Assembly (NCBI GenBank): GCA_947446835.1
Contig: CANFHS010000155.1
Location: forward strand, 1 to 5,783
Source: Bacteriovoracaceae bacterium
GTDB taxonomy: Bacteria; Bdellovibrionota; UBA1018
Direction: 5' to 3'
DNA length: 5,783 nt
The position numbers and the translations under genes are program-made. Shown here one piece after another: positions 1 through 4,438 of the stretch (the first letter of the stretch is position 1; each line of letters starts with the position of its first letter). The notes under the pieces are model-generated. The model was not told where the DNA came from and did no database searches. It saw only the letters and a program-made list of their open reading frames with translations.

Positions 1-283
1 GGCACTGGCGCCCGGCAACTTGGCCGAGCTCCTGGAAAAAGCACGGCCCCTCACGCACGCCCAACACAACCTTCTGGAGGCGATCCGCCCCCTCAGGACC
101 CGGATTTCGTCCGAATTCGGGGGCGAACTCCAGAAATTTTCCTCGCTCCGGACCCGGTTCGACAAGCTCAGCGAGGCCCTGGAATCCGGCGCAGGTGAAC
201 TCTTTGACCAGGAACGCGCACTTTACCGCCAAACCGCGCAGCCCCTTCCCGGGGCCGCGGGCTGCCGGGAATTCCAGCTCTAG
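1..283 (+). CDS. C-terminal end of an unrecognised helical protein (5' truncated by window)
   Basis: An open frame enters from the left edge, with codons in phase from base 2, and stops at TAG 281-283, giving about 93 visible residues. A TTG at 20 could serve as a start. No Shine-Dalgarno site precedes it and the frame is open to the window edge, so this is better read as the tail of a longer gene. The visible part is mostly predicted helix, rich in Leu, Glu, Arg and Ala (for example LEAIRPLRTRI and FDKLSEALESG). It ends in a Pro/Gly-rich tail. A stretch with THAQH and later ELFDQERALY faintly recalls hemerythrin-like four-helix bundles, but the second-half histidines of that fold are not visible, so I assign no function. 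The next gene begins 68 bases downstream on the same strand with its own ribosome-binding site. Confidence 0.55.
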   Translation, partial: ALAPGNLAELLEKARPLTHAQHNLLEAIRPLRTRISSEFGGELQKFSSLRTRFDKLSEALESGAGELFDQERALYRQTAQPLPGAAGCREFQL

Positions 284-298
284 GCTTCGGGCCACCCA

Positions 299-327
299 TT
301 CCCTCCCCGGGAAAATCCCTCTATCAT
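299..327 (+). promoter_or_regulatory. weak candidate promoter for the secreted Cys-rich protein
   Basis: TATCAT at 322-327 matches five of six bases of the sigma-70 -10 consensus. At 17-base spacing, TTCCCT at 299-304 is only a three-of-six -35 match. Transcription would begin near 334, just ahead of the ribosome-binding site. The -10 is plausible and the -35 poor. Readthrough from the upstream gene is an equally good explanation. Confidence 0.25.
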
Positions 328-335
328 CAGATTAC

Positions 336-343
336 AGGAGAAG
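336..343 (+). promoter_or_regulatory. Shine-Dalgarno site of the secreted Cys-rich protein
   Basis: AGGAGAAG lies 8 bases before the ATG at 352. It is among the best ribosome-binding sites in the window, and it fixes the start that also yields the signal peptide. Confidence 0.7.
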
Positions 344-351
344 ACTTCGCC

Positions 352-1161
352 ATGATCCGACCTTCCGTTCTGTTCCGCGCCTGGCTTTGCTGGATCGTGG
401 CGATGAGCTTTTCTCCTGCTGTGCGTGCCGCCGCCATGGAGGACACCTGCAGGCCTTGCGATCTTTTCGCCCTGAAATGCGGCTACAGCCCCCGGGACGG
501 TTCAGCGGCATCCACGGCCACCTCCTACGACCCCAGGACCAAAAAACTCCTGTGCACGGTGCAGGTGACCCAGTTCGCATGCAAGACCCTGGGGCTCGTT
601 CCCGTGGCACCCACGGCAAGCCCGGGCTTCCTCAAGGACCTCTTGTCGAAGGTCCAGGACTTCTCGATCCCCTCGAACCTGCTGACGTACCCGACCCGCT
701 GCCTGCTTGTGCATGAGATCACCCACGCGCTCCACCCGTGCGACAAGACCTGCACGACGGAAAAAGAAGCCTATTCGGCCCAGATCGCCTGCTTGAGTTC
801 CGCCGCGGAGGCCACCTGCACCCGGCCGTCCCAGGCGGACTTCGACTCCGAGTGGAGGTCGCTCCTGCCTTGCAGCCAGCGGGCTCCCTCCCTCTACGTT
901 CCGGAGGGCCAGGCGTGCGCCAATGTCAAAGCCAAGCTCGCGTCGGTCCAATACCAGCTGAGCTGGCTGCAGCGACGCTGCGTGGGAATCAAACCGGTGT
1001 GCGCCAAGGAGCCACCAAGCCCCGGCCTCTGCTACTACATGCGGCTCCCGCAGGGGCAGCTGAAGCTCTATGAGCTCCGCCCCGGAAACAACTCGACGGC
1101 GTGCCGGAACATGGAAACCATTTATGCCCCCTCGATCGATGCCGAGCTTCCCCGGCATTGA
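352..1161 (+). CDS. secreted cysteine-rich protein with HExxH zinc-protease-like motif
   Basis: This 269-residue protein is of unrecognised family. Residues 1-28 form a Sec signal peptide: Arg3 and Arg9, a hydrophobic core (AWLCWIVAMSF) and Ala-rich cleavage sites near 26 or 28. The mature part has 16 cysteines: 33, 36, 43, 68, 77, 117, 130, 134, 147, 156, 174, 189, 210, 217, 227 and 251. The even number suits a disulfide-bonded periplasmic or secreted protein. At 121-125 lies HEITH, preceded by hydrophobic LLV as in zincin metalloproteases. Glu139, in EKEAYSAQ 14 residues after the second His, could be a third zinc ligand as in gluzincin-like enzymes. This is inferred from the motif only; no metzincin HxxGxxH extension is present. 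A CX3C pair (130, 134) sits between the two motif halves. Its last 38 bases overlap the start region of the following lipoprotein gene, suggesting coupled translation. It could be a protease, or a structural protein that carries the motif by chance. Confidence 0.8.
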   Translation: MIRPSVLFRAWLCWIVAMSFSPAVRAAAMEDTCRPCDLFALKCGYSPRDGSAASTATSYDPRTKKLLCTVQVTQFACKTLGLVPVAPTASPGFLKDLLSKVQDFSIPSNLLTYPTRCLLVHEITHALHPCDKTCTTEKEAYSAQIACLSSAAEATCTRPSQADFDSEWRSLLPCSQRAPSLYVPEGQACANVKAKLASVQYQLSWLQRRCVGIKPVCAKEPPSPGLCYYMRLPQGQLKLYELRPGNNSTACRNMETIYAPSIDAELPRH

Positions 1162-1327
1162 GCGAACCGTGCTGCTGCTGTTGCTGCTGCCGCTGCTGGC
1201 CGGCTGCCAGGGCACGGTCAAGGCCAGCCTGGCCACGATCTGCCGGCAGCGCTGCCAGGAGGTGAACCTCAACTTCCAGGCCCTCCAGGATTGCATCAGC
1301 ACCTGCGAGCAGGGCGCGCGTCGCTAA
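1124..1327 (+). CDS. small lipoprotein with twin CX3C motif
   Basis: A predicted lipoprotein of 67 residues from the ATG at 1124, or 62 from the in-frame ATG at 1139. I prefer 1124 because GGAA at 1113-1116 sits 7 bases upstream, whereas 1139 has no ribosome-binding site. An in-frame ATG at 1070 would add 18 residues without signal character. The n-region has Arg4 and Arg14, followed by a poly-Leu core and the lipobox LAGC with Cys28 as the lipidated residue. Gln at +2 is not the inner-membrane-retention Asp. The mature part is only about 40 residues and holds two CX3C pairs (CRQRC and CISTC) separated by 12 residues. That pattern suggests a disulfide-clamped helical hairpin. The start overlaps the end of the secreted Cys-rich gene, so the two are probably made together and may work together. 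Its family is not recognised. Confidence 0.65.
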   Translation: MPPRSMPSFPGIERTVLLLLLLPLLAGCQGTVKASLATICRQRCQEVNLNFQALQDCISTCEQGARR

Positions 1328-1349
1328 GGGGCTGCTCGCGTCCGGGGGC

Positions 1350-1772
1350 TCAGTCGAAATCGCGGGGCGAGCCCCTCAGCTTCTTCTTGGCGGAAGTGCG
1401 GCTCTTGGCTTCCTTGACCCGCCGGATGCTCGAACGCGAAGGCTTGGACTCCTTGCGCGCCTTGGGCACGAAGAGCGCCGCCGAAAGGATGCCCTTGAGC
1501 TTCTCCAGGCAATCCTCACGGTTCCGGCCCTGATCGCGGAAGCGGTCACTGGCCAGAAGCAGGTCGCCATCCCGGGTCAGCCGCGGGGCCAGCTTCGCCA
1601 GAAGCCGCTCGCGCAGGTCCTCGGGCACACTCGGGCTCTGCGCCAGGTTCCAGCGCAGCACGGCCTTGCTGTTCACCTTGTTCACGTTCTGCCCGCCTGG
1701 TCCCGAGCTGCGGACATAGGTCAGCTCGAGCTCGGCTTCGGGAATCACGAGTCTCAGCGAAACCTGCAGCAC
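1350..1772 (-). CDS. arfB: ArfB (YaeJ) peptidyl-tRNA hydrolase, ribosome rescue factor
   Basis: ArfB enters the A site of ribosomes stalled on mRNAs lacking a stop codon and hydrolyses the peptidyl-tRNA. The 140-residue length equals that of E. coli ArfB. The N-terminal catalytic domain carries the release-factor signature SGPGGQNVNK, with GGQ at 26-28, after the family's opening (VIPEAELELTYVRS). The later segment DRFRDQGRNREDCLEKL matches the conserved QxxNRExA-type helix. The C-terminal ~35 residues are rich in Lys and Arg; in this family that tail threads into the empty mRNA channel. The start is GTG, chosen because the N-terminus then aligns residue for residue with E. coli ArfB (Ile10-Pro11) and because GAGG lies about 10 bases upstream. 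The gene starts 12 bases after the helicase stop, implying one transcript. It converges with the lipoprotein gene, with 22 bases between their stops. Confidence 0.93.
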   Translation of the reverse strand: MLQVSLRLVIPEAELELTYVRSSGPGGQNVNKVNSKAVLRWNLAQSPSVPEDLRERLLAKLAPRLTRDGDLLLASDRFRDQGRNREDCLEKLKGILSAALFVPKARKESKPSRSSIRRVKEAKSRTSAKKKLRGSPRDFD

Positions 1773-1784
1773 GACCCGTGGTCC

Positions 1785-3041
1785 TCAGCGTCTCCGGCGG
1801 CGCGCGAAGCGGCCCTGGCCGGGACGGCCCGGCCCGGCCGAAGCCAGGGTTTTTGCCGCACCCGGACGACCCGCACCGGGAGCCGGGGCCAGGAGCGACT
1901 CGACGTCTCCACCGCCGCCCTCGGGCGCCCCGATGACCTCGGGCATTGCCGAGCCGCTGCGCTTGAGCAGCTTGGCGATCTCGCGCCATTGGCCATGGTC
2001 TTCGGGAGTCAGGAGCGACACCGCGCTGCCCTGGGCGCCCGCGCGGCCCGTTCGGCCGATGCGGTGGATGTAATCTTCCGGAACCTGCGGCAGGTCGTAA
2101 TTGATGACGTGGCCGATCTCGGCCACATCGATGCCACGGGAGGCGATGTCGGTGGCCACCAGCACGCGCAGCTCGCCGCTGCGGAAGGAGTCGAGCGCGC
2201 GGTTGCGCTGTCCCTGGCTGCGGCCGCCGTGGATACGCCCCACGTTCACACCCGATGCTTCCAGGTAGCGCGCCAGGCGATCGGTGCGCGACTGCGTGCG
2301 CGCGAAGACCAGCACGGACCCTTCACGCTGGTTCAACTGGTCCAGCAGCTGGTCGTTCTTGCTCTTGACGGTGGTGCGAACCACGGCCTGGCGGATGGTG
2401 GTCGCTGCCCGGGACACGGCACCCGCGGTGACCCGGACCGGATCCTGCAGATCCTTGGCGGTCAGGCGGTCCAGCTCGGGGCTCCAGGTGGCCGAAAAAA
2501 GCAGGTTCTGGCGCGTGCGCGGAAGGACGCGCAGGATGCGCGAAAGCTGCGGGGCAAAGCCCATGTCCAGCATGCGATCGGCCTCATCCAGCACGAGCAC
2601 CGCGCAGCGGGACAGCTCCACGGTCTTCTGGGTCAGGTGGTCGATCAGCCGGCCCGGTGTGGCGATGATGAGGCGCGGGCGGTACCGCTGAAGGGCGCGG
2701 ATCTGGCCCTGCATGGGCACGCCGCCGATCAGCACCACGCTCTGGGCGCCGGGAGTGTGAAGAGTCAGTTTCTGCCAGAATTCCTGGATCTGGAGGGCCA
2801 GCTCGCGCGTGGGCACAAGCACCAGGCCCAGCGTCTGGGGCTGCGCCAGGAGGCGCACCAGGGTGGGGATCGAAAAAGCCGCGGTCTTGCCAGTTCCCGT
2901 CTGGGCGCAACCGATCAGGTCGCGGCCTTCCAGACCGGGCGCGATGGCCTGGGCCTGGATGGGCGTGGGCTGGACGAACTGCATGTCCGCCAGGGCACGC
3001 TGGACCGAGGTGGGAAGCTGGAAGGAGTTGAAATCGAGCAA
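1785..3041 (-). CDS. rhlE: DEAD-box ATP-dependent RNA helicase, RhlE type
   Basis: This 418-residue superfamily 2 RNA helicase remodels RNA duplexes, typically in ribosome assembly, RNA decay or cold adaptation. The motifs appear in order. Phe7 and PTPIQ at 25-29 form the Q motif, and AQTGTGKT at 46-53 is Walker A. PTRELA is at 77-82, TPGR at 128-131, DEAD at 152-155 and SAT at 183-185. VFARTQ is near 245-250, ATDIASRGID at 296-305 and HRIGRTGR at 326-333. All key residues are present, so it should be active. The C-terminal ~75 residues are Gly/Ala/Pro-rich and end in a run of five arginines, an RNA-binding tail common in RhlE-like proteins. The start is TTG: the N-terminus (LDFNSFQL) then matches the usual RhlE opening, and AAGAGG lies 10 bases upstream. 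The gene is cotranscribed with arfB and lies 126 bases downstream of the RRM gene. SrmB or DbpA identity is less likely given the short N-terminus and basic tail. Confidence 0.92.
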   Translation of the reverse strand: MLDFNSFQLPTSVQRALADMQFVQPTPIQAQAIAPGLEGRDLIGCAQTGTGKTAAFSIPTLVRLLAQPQTLGLVLVPTRELALQIQEFWQKLTLHTPGAQSVVLIGGVPMQGQIRALQRYRPRLIIATPGRLIDHLTQKTVELSRCAVLVLDEADRMLDMGFAPQLSRILRVLPRTRQNLLFSATWSPELDRLTAKDLQDPVRVTAGAVSRAATTIRQAVVRTTVKSKNDQLLDQLNQREGSVLVFARTQSRTDRLARYLEASGVNVGRIHGGRSQGQRNRALDSFRSGELRVLVATDIASRGIDVAEIGHVINYDLPQVPEDYIHRIGRTGRAGAQGSAVSLLTPEDHGQWREIAKLLKRSGSAMPEVIGAPEGGGGDVESLLAPAPGAGRPGAAKTLASAGPGRPGQGRFARRRRR

Positions 3042-3051
3042 AGGAAAAGAG

Positions 3052-3057
3052 CCTCTT
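3052..3057 (-). promoter_or_regulatory. Shine-Dalgarno site supporting the TTG start of rhlE
   Basis: AAGAGG on the minus strand ends 10 bases before the TTG at 3041-3039. No ATG or GTG start nearby in this frame gives a better family N-terminus, so this site supports the rare start codon. It lies immediately after the T-run of the upstream hairpin. Confidence 0.45.
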
Positions 3058-3115
3058 GAAAAGGCTGCGCCCGCGGCAGGTGGGCCCTGGAATGGGCCGC
3101 CCCACGCGGGCGCAG
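3056..3115 (-). terminator. candidate (leaky) intrinsic terminator or attenuator between the RRM gene and rhlE
   Basis: Read on the minus strand, bases 3115-3105 (CTGCGCCCGCG) pair perfectly with 3075-3065 (CGCGGGCGCAG), an 11-bp GC-rich stem. The 29-base loop can form a further 5-bp stem (3098-3094 with 3087-3083). The stem is followed by CCTTTTC. The stem starts 52 bases after the RRM stop and ends 23 bases before the rhlE start. The T-run has only four bases, so termination may be partial. That would let the abundant RNA-binding protein gene be transcribed more than the helicase gene. Confidence 0.45.
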
Positions 3116-3123
3116 ACAGATTG

Positions 3124-3150
3124 GATCAGCCGCGCGGATCAAGCCGCGCG
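3124..3150. repeat. small tandem repeat with internal 7-bp hairpin
   Basis: GATCAGCCGCGCG (3124-3136) is followed directly by GATCAAGCCGCGCG (3137-3150), identical apart from one extra A. The same bases can fold: CGCGCGG at 3131-3137 pairs with CCGCGCG at 3144-3150 around a 6-base loop. It lies just after the RRM stop codon on the minus strand, and no T-run follows. It may protect the 3' end of the RRM mRNA, or be a duplication without function. Confidence 0.5.
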
Positions 3151-3167
3151 ATCACGATCTCGGGGAA

Positions 3168-3548
3168 TCAGTAACGGCCGCGGCCGCCGCCGCCACCACC
3201 GAAACCACCACGACCGCCGCCGCCGCCGAAGCCGCCACGACCGCCGCCGCCACCACCGAAACCACCACGGCCGCCGCCGCCGCCGCCGCCGGTGCGGGGC
3301 TCCATCGGACGGGCTTCGTTCACGGTGAGGGTACGACCGTCGCAGTCGCCGCCGTTGAACTTCGAGATCGCGTCCTGGGCTTCAGCGTCGGACGACATCT
3401 CGACGAAGCCGAATCCTTTGCTGCGGCCGGTTTCGCGGTCCATGATGACCTTGGCGGATTCGACAGTTCCGCACTGGGCGAACGTGTCCGCCAGGAATTG
3501 ATCGGTAACAGAGAACGGCAGGTTGCCGACGTAGAGTTTCTTGCCCAT
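3168..3548 (-). CDS. RRM RNA-binding protein with glycine-rich RGG tail
   Basis: A 126-residue RNA-binding protein. Residues 3-80 form one RNA recognition motif, with RNP2 LYVGNL at 5-10 and RNP1 KGFGFVEM at 44-51, including the aromatic residues that stack on RNA. Residues 87-126 are almost entirely glycine, with Arg and Phe arranged as three RGGF-G(5-6) repeats and an RGRY end. This resembles cyanobacterial Rbp and plant glycine-rich RNA-binding proteins, which are often cold-induced. The start is the ATG at 3548, right after a strong AGGAGG and followed at once by the family's MGKKLYVGNL opening. A TTG further upstream at 3647 keeps the frame open but would read through the leader. The likely role is an RNA chaperone or mRNA-binding protein in the cytoplasm. 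Its position upstream of rhlE suggests shared RNA-remodelling work; cold induction is inferred from the family only. Confidence 0.93.
   Translation of the reverse strand: MGKKLYVGNLPFSVTDQFLADTFAQCGTVESAKVIMDRETGRSKGFGFVEMSSDAEAQDAISKFNGGDCDGRTLTVNEARPMEPRTGGGGGGGRGGFGGGGGGRGGFGGGGGRGGFGGGGGGRGRY
3171..3290 (-). repeat. tandem codon repeats encoding the RGG/glycine tail
   Basis: This in-frame low-complexity tract of GGN codons encodes 40 residues. It contains three units of Arg-Gly-Gly-Phe followed by five or six Gly. On the plus strand it appears as runs of CCGCCG and CCACCA broken by GAAACC or GAAGCC. Such tracts change length easily by slippage or unequal crossing over while keeping the frame. 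Confidence 0.85.
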
Positions 3549-3552
3549 ATAT

Positions 3553-3558
3553 CCTCCT
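3553..3558 (-). promoter_or_regulatory. Shine-Dalgarno site of the RRM gene
   Basis: AGGAGG, a full consensus match, is separated by ATAT from the ATG at 3548. It is the strongest ribosome-binding site in the window, fixes the start of the RRM gene, and suggests high expression. Confidence 0.8.
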
Positions 3559-3630
3559 AGTAAGGCTCTGGGTGCCGACATAGAGGACTTGAGCACTATG
3601 CTCGCAAACTCGATGGCGACTAACAATAAC

Positions 3631-3649
3631 GCGTGTGTAATTAACACGC
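3631..3649 (-). promoter_or_regulatory. inverted repeat in the RRM gene leader or promoter
   Basis: GCGTGT and ACACGC form perfect 6-bp arms around an AT-rich 7-base centre (TAATTAC on the minus strand), 83 bases before the RRM start codon. It sits in a 141-base intergenic gap that is clearly more AT-rich than its surroundings. It could be an operator for a dimeric regulator, or a hairpin in the 5' leader. TTGACT at 3693-3688 resembles a -35, but no good -10 lies at normal spacing, so the promoter itself is not fixed. Confidence 0.35.
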
Positions 3650-3689
3650 TTCAGGGTAATGGGATAGCACAAAAACCTGGAAGGTTCAG

Positions 3690-4373
3690 TCAAGAATTGC
3701 GACTATCCAGCTTTGCCATGATCCGGGCGGCCTCGTCGTCATCGATCAGCCGGAACGCTTGAGCCTCCTCGTTCCAGGAATAGACGTCCGCATTGGCGAT
3801 GTCGAACCACCAGCCATGGATCCTCAGCTTGCCCGCCTCGACCCGCTCCCGGACCACACGGTAGCTCATAAGGTGCCGGATTTGTTCGTGAACATTGATC
3901 TGTGACAGCACATTGTGAGGGGCCATGCCCTGGGGGCAGGCCTCCGGCGCCAACCCCTTCAGGCGCGCATAGGCGGACAGTCCGTGCTTCAGCCAGCTGT
4001 TGAAATGGGGGTGATTGGGGATGGCCCGGCGCTCATGGATGGCCAGCATGGCCCCACATTCGGAATGTCCGCAAACGATGATGTCGTTCACGTTCAAGCC
4101 CATCAGGGAGAATTCGATGGCCGCAGCCTCGGACTCGTCGCTCACTGAAACCCCGTCCGGACCGCAGGGCGGGATCATGTTTCCCACATTCCTCAGCACG
4201 AACAGGTCACCGGGGTCGGACGAAGCAAACAGGTTGGGCACCACCCGGCTGTCCGAGCAGGCAATGAAAAGCACGTCCGGTTTCTGGCCCAGGGCCAGCT
4301 TGGCAAAGGTTTCCCGGTAGTCCGGCCGGACCTTGTGCCTGAAGTCGACAATGCCTCGGATCAGCTTTTTCAT
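3690..4373 (-). CDS. beta-class carbonic anhydrase
   Basis: This enzyme interconverts CO2 and bicarbonate using zinc. The 227 residues from ATG 4373 carry the beta-class signature. CSDSR at 39-43 gives zinc ligand Cys39 and the Asp41-Arg43 dyad, and GHSECGAM gives His103 and Cys106. The segment between (PGDLFVLRNVGNMIPP) is the conserved substrate-pocket region. No signal peptide is seen, so it should be cytoplasmic, supplying bicarbonate for carboxylations and pH balance. The ATG at 4373 is chosen because MKKLIRGIVDFR is the usual family opening. A TTG at 4409 would add 12 residues unlike the family. No Shine-Dalgarno site precedes the ATG, but GGTATACC lies close upstream (see the intergenic entry). 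It is divergent from the nuclease-helicase gene and 141 bases upstream of the RRM gene on the same strand; cotranscription with the latter is uncertain. Confidence 0.93.
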   Translation of the reverse strand: MKKLIRGIVDFRHKVRPDYRETFAKLALGQKPDVLFIACSDSRVVPNLFASSDPGDLFVLRNVGNMIPPCGPDGVSVSDESEAAAIEFSLMGLNVNDIIVCGHSECGAMLAIHERRAIPNHPHFNSWLKHGLSAYARLKGLAPEACPQGMAPHNVLSQINVHEQIRHLMSYRVVRERVEAGKLRIHGWWFDIANADVYSWNEEAQAFRLIDDDEAARIMAKLDSRNS

Positions 4374-4438
4374 CGGGTAATGGGAGGTATACCAGAAGGC
4401 GCCAAACAAGAAAGGCCCCCGTGGTATGGTCCCGCCCG
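4374..4438. promoter_or_regulatory. divergent promoter region, possibly leaderless on both sides
   Basis: These 65 bases separate the divergent start codons. On the minus strand, TGGTATACC (4394-4386) looks like an extended -10 ending 12 bases before the carbonic anhydrase ATG. On the plus strand, TGGTATGGT (4422-4430) looks like one ending 8 bases before the helicase ATG at 4439. Both would give leaders of about 0-6 bases, consistent with the lack of Shine-Dalgarno sites. No clear -35 is seen for either. GGTATACC at 4386-4393 is also a perfect 8-bp palindrome. Confidence 0.35.

Noticed and set aside
246..271. Hairpin TTCCCGG/CCGGGAA near the end of the first gene as a terminator
   Set aside because: The 7-bp stem lies inside the coding sequence before the stop and is not followed by a T-run.
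20..283. Complete 87-residue gene starting at TTG 20
   Set aside because: The frame is open upstream to the window edge and no ribosome-binding site precedes the TTG, so it is more likely the end of a longer gene.
502..1302. 266-residue minus-strand frame opposite the secreted protein and lipoprotein
   Set aside because: Composition is typical of an antisense shadow and no motif is seen. The plus-strand genes have a signal peptide, a lipobox and a ribosome-binding site.
1327..1376. Inverted repeat AGGGGCT/AGCCCCT as a bidirectional terminator between the convergent genes
   Set aside because: The 7-bp arms lie 36 bases apart, one arm is inside arfB, and neither side has a T-run. Termination here is possible but not supported.
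1989..3059. 356-residue plus-strand open frame antisense to rhlE
   Set aside because: It is an open shadow caused by GC-rich codon bias. It has no recognisable domain, is rich in Gly/Ala/His/Arg, and lies wholly opposite a helicase with every motif intact.
3174..3291. CRISPR-like or satellite array of CCGCCG/CCACCA repeats
   Set aside because: The repeats are in-frame glycine, arginine and phenylalanine codons of the RRM protein tail, with no unique spacers.
3688..3693. TTGACT as the -35 of a consensus promoter for the RRM gene
   Set aside because: The only TAT-containing -10 candidate downstream sits at about 21-base spacing, too long for a standard promoter. It also overlaps the carbonic anhydrase stop codon.
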